The notes under the pieces are model-generated. The model was not told where the DNA came from, did no database searches, and saw only the letters and a list, made by a program, of their open reading frames with translations. A DNA stretch of 64,000 nucleotides, taken from Phyto melanocephala. Its lineage: Eukaryota > Arthropoda > Insecta > Diptera > Rhinophoridae. The DNA is taken from contig OW799233.1 in NCBI GenBank assembly GCA_941918925.1, forward strand, positions 123,158,333-123,222,332. The letters run 5' to 3'. The translations under genes were made by a program, and so were the position numbers. Shown in pieces: positions 54,301-64,000 of the stretch. Each line of letters starts with the position of its first letter. The first letter of the stretch is position 1.

Positions 54301-55460
54301 CTTTCTTAGGTAAGTGCAATAAACACAACATCCTCTATTTTTCCTCATATTTTTTCCTCAAAAATTAACATTTTTTAACCTTGTTTTTTATTTATAAATA
54401 TGATATTTACAAATCGGCAACGTTATAGGCAAAAATTATTTGGAAAAATACATATCATTTTGTAAATATATTAAGTTTCCCAAGCTCTTAAATAACTTTT
54501 GGACATGCTAGTGACATCGAATTGTAAGCCGTAGCCTCGGAAATTATTCTTAAGAATAAGTTTTGAATCAATTTGAAACTTATTGAGATATGAACACCAA
54601 AATACAACTATTCCGGTATTTTTCCTTAAATTTTCAAGGACAAGTCGTAAAAAATTGTTGACACATCGGTCACTAGTCGGCAAAGTTATAGGCAAAAATA
54701 TACAATATATACTATAAAGCTCCTAACTATTTTTTGAATGCGTCAAAGGCCCCAAAACACCAGCCATAGTCTCGAAAATTACTGCTGAGAAAAACTAAAA
54801 ATTCGGTTAGAAACTGACTGAGATATAAGCACAAAAATACTAATGCTTCGTTGTTGTCCTAAAATTTACATACAATAATCGTTTTTTAACTTCTGGACAA
54901 CTAAGAGGAAAGATGTAGGTATCAAACGAAAAGGGTTGACTAATAAAAAATATAATAAATTAAAAAAAAATTAAAGATATAATGGCCGCCACTACAAAAT
55001 GCGTACAATAAACTTATATATAGGTAATGTCTAGTATTTAAAAATTTACCCACTTCAACCCCCTCAATATTGGTATCAAATGAAAGAGCTTGGTATAGTA
55101 AAAAACAGTAAACAATAAAAAAGTAAAAATCTAAGATGGCGTTCAAAATAAAATAGTGGTTATATTGGTCATATATAGTAATTACAGCTTTGCTTACTTT
55201 AACCCCCACAAAATAGGTATCAAATGAAAGGGCTTTACCATTAGAATACTAAACTATGAAAAGCCGTCCAAAATTGGCAGATCTTTTTTTAACCCCTTCA
55301 ATATGAGTATCAAATGAATGCGCTTGACAGCCAACTACATTGAAACTCAAAAATAAAGATGGAGTCGAAAAAATTAGGGAAAATGGCGTAAAACATAAAA
55401 TCACAAATCCAAGCTAAGTGTGGTCAATATAAATACCTTTTATATGTTTTATAGAGATAT
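54300..55460. repeat. Modular repeat related to family A, tandem-like units
   Basis: Two or more units of about 300 bp each contain GGTCACTAGTCGGCAAAGTT, ATAGGCAAAAAT, GCTCCTAACTATTTTTTGAA, GAGATATAAGCAC and TATCAAATGAAAG-type phrases. The last phrase recurs three more times between 55070 and 55320. Matching text is at 63590..63990 and, in shorter form, at 20370..20460. Confidence 0.6.
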
Positions 55461-55499
55461 AGAATTTTAAGGTTGGCAACAATTTTTTAACTGGCGGCC

Positions 55500-56162
55500 A
55501 TTTTGCACAGCTATCAAGTGCCAAACCAAAATTTTAACATGAATAGAGAAATTTATTTTGAAAACATGGTTCTGTTCGAAATACGTATGTCCACTTTTCC
55601 AAAGCTTATTTTGTTTAGCAATGAAGCTCACTTGAATAGATACGTCAATAAAAAAAATCCTCTAGTGTATGTTGAATCATCGTTTAATCCAGAAAAACTG
55701 ACTGTATGATGTGATTTATGGGCTGATGTAATAATTGGTCCGTAATTCTTTAAAAACAATGTTGGTCAGAACGATACTGTCAATGGTTGCCGCTGTAGAG
55801 TCATGATTACTGACTTTTTCATTCATCAATTAAACAACCACGATGTGTAGGAGTTGTGGTTTTAACAAGATGCCACAATCGATTTATTGAAGGAAACGTT
55901 TGGTAAAGGCATATTTTCACGTTTTGGACCGGTGAATTAGACTCCAAGATCGTGCAATTAACCAGCACTAGACTATTGTGAAATTGCTAGTCTAAGCCGA
56001 TAAGCCAGAAACAATTGAACATGGCCTGTATATTGGCCGCGTTATTGCCGATATAAAGGCACAAATATTGAAAAAAAAGTCATCAAAAGTTGGATCTCCA
56101 GATTAGGCTACGTCCAAGCCATTCATGGCGATCGTATGCCAGAAGTCATGTTTAAATTATAA
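55500..56162 (+). pseudogene. DD41D mariner transposase relic
   Basis: Plus strand. FSNEAHLNRYVNKKNP corresponds to the first catalytic region (SDEAHFWLNGFVNKQN in the copy at 58.9 kb) with Asp changed to Asn. NDTVNGCRCRVMITDFF, then ATIDLLKETFGKGIFSRFGP and PRSCN follow, with at least five stops. Long dead, but from the same lineage as the neighbours at 56.4 and 58.9 kb. Confidence 0.75.
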
Positions 56163-56354
56163 TGCCAGAAGATTATCTTTCGAATAAAGAAAATTTCATG
56201 TCAATTAAAAACAAGTAAGAGCACTATATTCGGCTGTGCCGAACCTTTAATACCCACCACCAATTTTGTGTACATTTAAAGCACAATATTTATTATTTTG
56301 TTAATCGCTATAGAATAATCTCTTTATAATAAAATATGTATCACTTTCTTTGTA

Positions 56355-56959
56355 GAGGGTGGTTAAATTTTAAGGGCCCATTTTTAAGGTGAACCACATC
56401 TAAACTTCAACTTTTTTCTTGTATTTCATTTGACATTTCTCAATCTCAGACTAACTCAATTTGAACCGTGGAAAGATACGCAATCGAGCAACGCTTTTAA
56501 ATATTAAAGATTTTTATAAAAATGGGCGTTCAAATCAAAATGCATTTTGTGCACTTGTGATTCTTTTGGTCAACATAATCGTTCGAATTCGTCCACAATC
56601 GTGAGAATTGTAAAAAATATTTAAATGTCTGCAAAGCAGGTCTGTATGAAATGTGAAAACATCTGTGAATGCCATCTTAGTTCGTTGAATGGGAAACATT
56701 GCTGTTTTTCACGATAACGTGGCAAAAGAGCAAGCAACCTCGACTCATCATCGTGCCCAACAATCGAGCATCAAAGTGTCATTGAAAATTTGGACTATCG
56801 GATCGTGGTGTGCCGCCTAGGTTGGGGGGCCATTTGGCCGATATTTTGTTCCATACATAATTGAAGCATACAAATATTATCATTATAAAAATAAATGATA
56901 ATAATTTCATAATAATTTTATTCAAAATCAACATAGTCCCTTAAAATTAAACCACCCAT
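56355..56959 (+). mobile_element. Internally deleted DD41D mariner with TA duplication
   Basis: 605 bp. Inverted ends GGGTGGTTAAATTTTAAGGG (left) and the complement of CCCTTAAAATTAAACCACCC (right), TA at both sides (56353..56354 and 56960..56961). It keeps the transposase start (MERYAIEQRF near 56476) and its very end (GHLADILFHT near 56827..56858) but lost the catalytic middle, so it is a MITE in the making. Confidence 0.82.
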
Positions 56960-58798
56960 TACAACTTCGGTATAAAATGTTTTCGTAAATTTAGTCTTTC
57001 AATGAAAGTGGCCGTTAAAGTACGCGTGTCAATAAAGTTTATGCTAATAAACATAACTTAGATATTTCAATATAGTCCTTTGGTATTCCAAAATTCTTAT
57101 TCATAGAGAATTTACATGAATTTAAGAGGAAGAAAGTGAATTTAAGGTTACATTTTAAGGGCCACAGGGTGATTTAAAATATACATTCTCTGCATTTTTC
57201 TAAAACGGGAAATTTATTAGTAAGATTTTGATTTTTAAACTTCTATAACATTTGCTTTTAAAAGATTTTCAAACGAAATAAGTTTTGTATAATTTTAAAA
57301 TTTGTTAGCCATTAGTACATGAAAATAAATTGTTTATAATGTTTAGAGATAATTTTTTTTGACTTAGGTCAAAATTTTCCTAAATTCCCATTTTTAATAG
57401 AGCATAACTTCAGGAGAACATAAGCATAAGTTGTTAGCATGCCATCTGGTAGTTGCTAGTAGAGTCATCTATCTTATCATCTTTATCCTATATTTAGCTA
57501 CAGTACAATAAATGGCGCAGTGTAAGATGAATAAATGCTAATATATATGACTAATATATTTTTATAAAAATTTAAGGAAAAAAGTGTGCGTGGCACATCT
57601 ATTTTCCGTTATAACGAAGACTTTGACCAAAAAGCCATGTTTGCAAAATTTCAGAATCGTACATATATACACTGTGCGGTATATATTTTCGTACATTTTT
57701 ATCTATAACTCTTTTCCTAATTCATAGATTTAAGCAATTTTCAGGGAAAAATATTCTTTTGACTCGATAAATATATATTCGAAGTTTCATGACTACGTTT
57801 ATGCGTCTGGACACAATTCAAAACTGAAAGTGGGCGTTATAGTAGGCGTGTCAAAGTTGTTTTTGCTAATGAGTACAACTTAGGTGTTTCAATATAGTCC
57901 TTTATTATTCCAAAATCTTTATTAATAGAGAAATTATATGAATTTTAGTTAAAACGTTATATAGGAGGTGGGCGTAAAAGTGGGCGTGGCACCTTAATTT
58001 TTTGGCATAGTAATGAAATTGCCTAGGGGGATAGACGTAACAAAATTTATCATCATACCTGTAATTTTAACGGTTTTATGAGCTTTTAAATTTCATTAAC
58101 GGTAGATAACGTGAAAAGTGGGCGTTATAGTAGGCGTGTCAAAGTTATTTTTGCGAATGAGTACAACTGAGGTGTTTCAAGATAGGCCTTTATTATTCCA
58201 AAATCTTTATTAATAGAGAAATTATATGAATTTTAGTCAAAACGTTATATGGGAGGTGGGCGTAAAAGTGGGCGTGGCATATTGATTTGCCGTTACAAAA
58301 AAGCGTCTCATCAAAAAGCAAAGTGTGCAAAATTTCAGAGTCGTACATCCAATTTTGTTGCTTTTATGACGTTTTTGTTTTTAAATATACCAAAAAATAC
58401 ACTGTGTGGTATAAATTTTCGTACGTTTTGATCGATAACTCCTCTCCTAATGAATAGATTGAGACAATTTTCGGGGGAAAATATTTTCTTTACCCAGGAA
58501 ATATATGTTCGAAGTTTCATGAGTCTACGTTAAGGCGTTTGGACACAATTCCATTTTATTCGATGTTCGAAGGACACGGTTTTTTCGACCTACTCTTGCT
58601 TTTCGAGCTATAAGTCTCTTCCTAATATTCCGATTTAGCCCATTTTCAATACCAAACAAACCTTGTCTATAGCAAAGATTCTGGCAAAATTTGAGCCCCC
58701 TAGCTTTTTCGATGCGACCTCTATCGTGCTTTCAACAGACGGACAGACGGACGGACATAGCTAGATCGTCATAAAATCAAACCCCGATTCAGAATATA

Positions 58799-59719
58799 AA
58801 GGGTGTTTTTTTAAGCCCGATAGAACTTGAAATTGTAAAAAATAACACAAAAAATTAAATTGTAATCAAAATTTTTTTTTTATTCGAAAGATCAATACGT
58901 GACATTAACATTTGAAAATGATTTCGGGCATATGGGCACCGCGGCTGTTCTTGACGAAGCGCATTCTGGACGTCCTATTTTGGGCCACTTTTTCGAGCAC
59001 TGCTGGCCGTATGTCACGAATAACACGAACAATGCTGGCCTCCAAGGCGTCAATTGTTGCTGGTTTATCAGCACAAACCAGTGACTTCACGTAGCCCCAC
59101 AGGAAATAATCGAGAGGTGTCAAATCGCACGACCTTGGAGGCCAATTGACAGGTCCATTTCTCGAAATCAACTTATCGCCAAATTTTGATTTCAATAAGT
59201 CGATGGTTGCGTTCGCCGTATGGCACGTAGCGCCATCCTGTTGAAACCACATCTCCTCCGGATCAATGTCATCCATATTTTCAAACAAAAAATCATTGAT
59301 CATGGTGCGGTAACGATCTCCATTGACCGTAACGCGAGCTCCGGCCTCATTTTTGAAGAAATAAGGTCCGATGATGCCACCAGCGTGAAAACCGCACCAA
59401 ACGGTGCATTTTTCTGGATGTAATGAAGTCTGTAGGGTCTCTTGTGGATTGGTCTCGCTCCATATGCGGCAATTTTGCTTATTAACAAATCCGTTAAGCC
59501 AAAAATGCGCCTCATCGCTGAACACAATTTTGCGATAAAATTGGACGTCCAGAATGCGCTTCGTCAAGAACAGCCGCGGTGCCCATATGCCCGAAATCAT
59601 TTTCAAATGTTAATGTCACGTATTGATCTTTCGAATAAAAAAAAAATTTTGATTACAATTTAATTTTTTGTGTTATTTTTTACAATTTCAAGTTCTATCG
59701 GGCTTAAAAAAACACCCTT
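58799..59719 (-). mobile_element. DD41D mariner rearranged into a 177 bp perfect inverted-repeat element
   Basis: 58799..58975 and 59543..59719 are exact reverse complements (177 bp). TA flanks both sides (58797..58798 and 59720..59721). The outer part AAGGGTGTTTTTTTAAGCCC is an ordinary terminal repeat, but the arms extend into the C-terminal coding sequence. The 5' half of the element has therefore been replaced by an inverted copy of its 3' end. The arm junction falls at the palindrome GGACGTCC. It is inserted in the long repeat at 56212..59818. Confidence 0.93.
58905..59606 (-). pseudogene. DD41D mariner transposase, N-terminus replaced
   Basis: An open frame of 233 residues. Residues 1..21 (MKMISGIWAPRLFLTKRI..) are translated from the antisense of the gene's own C-terminal codons and are not native. 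From residue 22 on, the native catalytic domain is intact: Asp31 in SDEAHF, Asp124 in FQQDGATCHTA and Asp166 in CDLTPLDYFLWG, with 41 residues between the last two. The C-terminus GAHMPEIIFKC is intact. The helix-turn-helix half is missing, so it should not bind its ends, though the catalytic core has no stops. Confidence 0.9.
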
Positions 59720-59859
59720 TATATACTTTATGGGGTCTAAAATGGATATTTCGATGTGTTACAAACGGAATGACAAAATGAATATACCCCCATCATTTTT
59801 TTGGTGGCGGGTATAAAAAAAACATCTTTGTTTTATTCTATTTTAAAGTTCCTCAGCTC

Positions 59860-59945
59860 TATCAAAAACATCCTTCACTATGTTCATGATGGTGAAGGGT
59901 AATATCAGATTCAGTATGGCCGATTAAAGCAGTCTTACTTGTTTT
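59860..59945 (-). repeat. Family A terminal scrap
   Basis: ATGATGGTGAAGGGTAATAT then TCAGTATGGCCGATTAAAGC and AGTCTTACTTG, the worn hairpin end of a family A copy resembling the end at 20460..20522. Confidence 0.55.
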
Positions 59946-59999
59946 ATATGATGTTGATTTCATCGAAATCGACGATGTGTCACAAAAAAATAAATTTTT

Positions 60000-60420
60000 T
60001 CTTATTTCACTTAGATGTTGACCACACCTAAACGTCAAGTTTTTTTTCTGCATTTGATTTGACATTTCTCAATTTCAGACTCACTCAATTTGAAACATGA
60101 AAAGATACACAATCGAGCAACGCGTTAAAGTTATTCAGGCTTATTATGAAAATGGGCGTTCAAATCAAAATGCCCAACAATTGCACCTCTCATGCTCGTC
60201 GTCGATGAACATTATGCATAAAGACTTGCATTTACGCGCTTAGAAGGTGCCTCTTGATCATTCCAAACGTCGTCAATGATCAAGATCTAATAGATGAGAT
60301 AATTCGGCACATTAACGGCATAGATCTTTCAGCAACACTCACATGCACTGACCCGATATTGACATATGAATGGTTTGCTTTTGGATGACCAATACTTTTA
60401 ACATTAAAAACTAATCCAGT
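60000..60420 (+). pseudogene. DD41D mariner N-terminal relic
   Basis: From an ATG at 60098 the frame reads MKRYTIEQRVKVIQAYYENG then RSNQNAQQLHL, the first helix-turn-helix of a DD41D transposase, nearly the same as the start kept at 56476. It stops at 60241, and the remainder is decayed. No right end was identified. Confidence 0.65.
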
Positions 60421-60935
60421 ATCCTTGAATTTTTTAATAACTTTCTTTACAGGCATCGAGTTGGGACACTGTTCAGCTCATAATTTGTATGAAATTTTTA
60501 AAGAAACTCAAAAGTTTTGCAACAAATGTTCCAAAACAAATGTACAAAACTTCGACGTACATACTTAAAAACTAGTGACAGCAACCCTAAAATGAATTTT
60601 GTCTTTAGTTTATTTAAGTAATTTTTACGACTTTTATTTTTCAAATTGTTTACTTGTTTGTAAGCATTAGAAAAGGTTAGTAAACTTATCGTATGTATTT
60701 GCACATGCAAATTGTTTATTTATTAAAAACACTTCAATATTGCAGTTGAAAAATCTTTGTGCACTCTAGGTAAATATTTAAAGACACTCTACACACGCAA
60801 AGGTGAACGTCTGCTTGTTTTATCATGACAAACGCTGACGATTTTAAATCATTGATGACAGATGAGATTACTTTTCTTTGCAGTCATATAAGAATTTTTA
60901 ATTTTTTCGCATGTGTCCACGTGTTAGCAAATAAT

Positions 60936-61071
60936 CGCCTATGTTCTGTTTTTCGAGTAAAATTAATTTACTAGAAATTGCTATTGAAGTGTTGTTGTTT
61001 ATAACATAGCATATATAATGCTATGGCAATTCCGAGTGATTTTATTTCACTCAGAATACGGAACACAGGCG
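60936..61071. mobile_element. Palindromic MITE, TGTTCTG..CGAGTGAA family
   Basis: 136 bp. CGCCTATGTTCTGTTTTTCG at the left and CACTCAGAATACGGAACACA then GGCG at the right, the best preserved large member of this family. Confidence 0.75.
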
Positions 61072-61129
61072 AATATCATTGAGATCCATTAACGACTTCC
61101 AAGTTTTAACTTTATTTTTTGTTTGTTTG

Positions 61130-61740
61130 TTATGTGAATTCATCAATGCCTGCGAGGTATGAGGAGGAACAGCTAGGTGGATAAAAACGGCAAACGCCCT
61201 TTAAGCCGTTCAGTGAACGTCCGTATTGAGAAAAACATCTGCATATCGCACAGTGTCAGGAGCCGCAGCACTTGTGATAGCCAGAGTGGTTTTAATCGAC
61301 CTCAAGATAGGAAAGCAAGGGAATATATAGCTCAAAAAGCAGGGGAGGATAGGTAAATGACACACGAAACATTGAAAGCCTGGCAGTAAATATTGACAGT
61401 TGAATCTAAAGGTAGCTGGACAGCCAGACTCTTTCCACGTCTTGGAAATTGGATCGGAAGAACAAAAATTGAGGTAAGCTATTAACTGACCCATAAGATC
61501 AAAGGACACGAATACTTCCCAAAGTACCTTCATAAAGTTGGCAAATGCGGAACAGTCTACTGCCTAAGGAGTAAAAAGAAATAGACAACGCTGATCACAC
61601 AGAGCTGGGAACAAAAATAGGACCAATAACTGGTAAACAGCGAGGACAACTGGCAGTAAAGCGCAACTGTGAGGACATACTACGGATGAAAAAGAAGAAC
61701 ACAAAAGCATCAGATTAGCGGAATAAATGGAGGTCTAGAT
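61130..61740 (+). pseudogene. R1-clade LINE ORF2 C-terminal relic
   Basis: Broken plus-strand frames read RKTSAYRTVSGAAALVIARV then VLIDL, followed in another frame by GSWTARLFPRLGNWIGRTKI and GHEYFPKYLHKVGKCGTVYC. These fit the region after the reverse transcriptase in R1-type elements (SAYRTVS..AA..IAG.IP.DL, then a Cys-rich end). Several stops. Unlike the LINE at 17 kb, this copy is old. Confidence 0.72.
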
Positions 61741-62648
61741 TTAGGTAGTGATAAGGAGTGGACTGTTACAACTATCAGGAATAAACCCTGAAGTAATGCT
61801 GATAGCGGTTCCGGAGTACATTGATTTTCAAAGGTTTTTAGTTGGTATTACCATGGGGAGAGTTTGACATAACACATTGCTAACGACCTTTGGTGTATGC
61901 AGAATCTGCATTTCTATCTCCTTAAACGCAAAATAAGGTGAATTCATTAACAAAATTTTCATTTACAGTAATTTCGTGGAAACTGCGACTTGCTATTAGA
62001 CTTGTAACAAATATTGATCAATGAAAATGTCGTAGTAACGGTGATGCACAAAATCGTCACTAGGTAGTCTTTTACCACGAATACGTTTCCCTAATAATAT
62101 CACTTTATAGCAAAAAGGAAAAGAAATAGAAAGTTATGTGTATTAAAAGTCATTGTGCACCAACAATATTTTCCATATATTTACTTTTTATTTTAGCTTC
62201 TGATCAGGTGCTTTTAAGTATTCAAATGATGATATATACACTAGTAGACTTGAGTGCAAAAATCTTAAGTAAATTTATTTGCTATTGTAATCATGTGCAC
62301 TAGAGATGCTCAGTAGTTTATTAAGTAATGAAATTGATATAATAGAATTTTTTTTTTAATTAAACAAATTTCAAAAATTTTAGAACTTTTCATAATCCAA
62401 AAAGTGTATTTACTTTTCTAAAGCTGTCATCCTCTGGTTAACAAAACTTATATGTTATAATAATCTTTTCTCTATTTATTCTTAAATCTGGCGTTTTCTT
62501 TATTATTAAAAATACATATTTGTTTATTTATTTGTTTTTTACTAAATAGCACTTGTATACAAAAGCAAATATTTGTTTATGTTGTTATTGTAAATATAAA
62601 CAAACTAAAACAGGGTGAAAGAAAAATTTTAAAACAAAAGATACGTTT
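61741..62648. other. Intergenic AT-rich DNA
   Basis: No feature recognised. Confidence 0.5.
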
Positions 62649-62776
62649 GTGCTGTTTTTATAATCCAAGCGATCACTTTGAGTTGACGTTTTGAGTGTAT
62701 TTTGTTTTTGTTACAATAACAAAACACATGTACAATTTTAATTAAAGTGGGCGCGTTCGAATTCTAAAAACAGCAC
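62649..62776. mobile_element. 128 bp palindromic MITE
   Basis: GTGCTGTTTTTATAATCCAA at the left and TCTAAAAACAGCAC at the right. The centre has TTTTGTTTTTGTTACAATAA then CAAAAC, close to the centre of the TAA-flanked MITE at 47713. No clear target duplication. Confidence 0.65.
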
Positions 62777-63214
62777 ATTAGAAATAGTATCACTGTTGTT
62801 GTTTTAATTATTTTGTTCATTTTGTATGAAGAATTTTTAATTTTTTTTTTAATATTTTAAAAAGATGCAGTGAATACGCAAATATCCAGAAATATGATAA
62901 TTTTAGAAATATTAACACACTTAAGGTACACTAGATAAGCCCGGTCCACATTGCAAGCTCCAACAATATTTTTGTATTGTATTTATTTTAAGATAAATTC
63001 TTATTATTGTACTTATGTTTCAAAAATCTTATAGAAATATGTTTTTTTGCAATTTTTAAATTATCTGTTAGATGTTCGGTTATCAGTGTATCTCAATACT
63101 AAATTTTATAAAAATCTGAGTTTAGGTAAACAGACAGACAGATGGACAAAAATTCTAAAGATAGTCAAAAAATATTTATTTATTTTTATTTATTTTCTAA
63201 ACTACATAAATGCT

Positions 63215-64000
63215 TGTATTTGTACCCTTCGTCTGTTGTGACAAGCTATGTAATTCCGTTTGTTTGCCGGCCCTATAAAATATATATTTTCTGAAAGCTT
63301 AAGACTTGGGAAGTCGTTTGAATCTCTCTGTCCGTGTGTTGGTTCAAATCAACACTAAGAGCTTCCAATTGTTGCACACATATGTATGGGGTATCAATCT
63401 TTTTTAAATATCGGGAAATGAATCGCTATTGAAAAACAGCTCAATCGCCCCATAATTTTCTGAGATATGATCAAGTAAACACGCCTGCCTATTTTTTCCA
63501 TATGTTTATCATACAAATTTTTAGCCTTTTAATTATTTAAAATTAAATAATTAAATTATAGACACACCTGTAGAGCTATTCGTATTTGAACAATCGGTCA
63601 CTTATTAACAAAGTTATAGGCAAAAATTATGTTTACAACTATATATTTTTTTAAATACATCAAATTACTAAAGCTCCTAATGTATTTTTGGACACATCAA
63701 AGACAACAAAATACAGGCCGTAGCCTCGAAAATTGTAGCCGAGAAAAACTGGCAATCCGGTTAGAAACTAAGTGAGATATAAGTACAAACAACATTTTAA
63801 ATTAAATTTTTTTTAGTAGAAGTGTAACCGATTATGGCCTAGAGGGTAGGTTACCAAAACTTTAAATAAATAAAATACAAGTGCTTCAGTATTTTTCCCA
63901 AAACTTACAAACGAAAATAGTTTTTTTAAGCTTCTAGACAACAGATAGGAGCGATATGGATTTCGAAAAAAAAGGTGTAGACTAGAAAAATATAATACAC
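63215..64000 (-). repeat. Dispersed repeat family A subfamily, running off the window
   Basis: TATATTTTCTGAAAGCTTAA, CTGTCCGTGTGTTGGTTCAA and the modules CGGTCACTTATTAACAAAGT and GAGATATAAGTAC match the copies at 20.3 and 54.3..55.3 kb. The right end lies beyond 64000. Confidence 0.6.

Larger units (their letters stand above)
56212..59818 (+). repeat. Long dispersed repeat related to family A, split by two DD41D elements
   Basis: Starts AACAAGTAAGAGCACTATAT with the hairpin TTCGGCTGTGCCGAA and TAATACCCACCACC, and ends ATACCCCCATCATTTTTTTG then GTGGCGGGTATA. Removing 56355..56959 and 58799..59719 leaves about 2.1 kb. The interior has duplicated modules with GTGGGCGTAAAAGTGGGCGT (57968 and 58257) and GTGGGCGTTATAGTAGGCGT (57829 and 58119). 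It shares the end layout of family A (hairpin, then TATACCC, and a closing GGGTATA), with a different body. Confidence 0.75.

Noticed and set aside
54471..55209. Frames of 74 and 89 codons downstream of STAT
   Set aside because: They fall in the modular repeat related to family A, with hydrophobic, low-complexity translations.
58905..59606. Intact 233-residue DD41D transposase gene
   Set aside because: The first 21 residues come from antisense of its own C-terminus, and the DNA-binding half is missing.

Overview
The window is nuclear DNA from a higher (probably calyptrate) fly. It is very AT-rich, has spliceosomal introns with GT..AG borders, and is dense in DNA transposons, Helitrons and MITEs. 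The only host gene I can support is the single STAT transcription factor of flies, the orthologue of Drosophila Stat92E (also called marelle). It lies on the + strand, with ten coding exons between 11540 and 38767 and all splice phases consistent. The spliced reading frame is 744 codons plus stop, close to the Drosophila length as I recall it. It contains the STAT N-terminal domain, coiled coil, DNA-binding domain, linker, SH2 domain (Arg618 in GTFLLRFSDS) and the C-terminal tyrosine (Tyr695 in DGYV). A second, in-frame terminal exon at 30643..30742 would give a 763-residue isoform. Both tails end in a similar acidic-hydrophobic motif (DWDMM or DFDSML).

Layout. 1..11 kb is upstream DNA made mostly of repeats. 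It includes a four-level nest: a dispersed repeat is split by a Helitron and by an intact Tc1-like element, and the Tc1 element is itself split by a MITE. 11..39 kb is the gene; four large introns (1, 3, 5 and 9) carry most of its length and are filled with insertions. These are Helitron-like elements with hairpin minisatellites, Tc1/mariner relics, a DD41D mariner, a HARBI1-like fragment, LINE pieces, a tRNA-like SINE head, and a perfect 2 x 186 bp inverted repeat in intron 5. 39..64 kb has no recognisable host gene. It holds another Helitron, a cluster of MITEs with TAA/TTA target duplications (47.7..50.2 kb, and one nested at 52.2 kb), R1-clade LINE debris, and a 3.6 kb dispersed repeat interrupted by two DD41D elements. 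One of those two has lost its 5' half and gained a perfect 177 bp inverted copy of its own 3' end.

The gene product would act as the nuclear effector of JAK/STAT signalling: phosphorylation of the tail tyrosine, SH2-phosphotyrosine dimerisation and DNA binding. Everything else in the window is mobile or repetitive DNA. The most notable observations are the alternative STAT tail exon, the long perfect hairpin in a STAT intron, the self-inverted DD41D element, and several structured repeat families that I cannot name.
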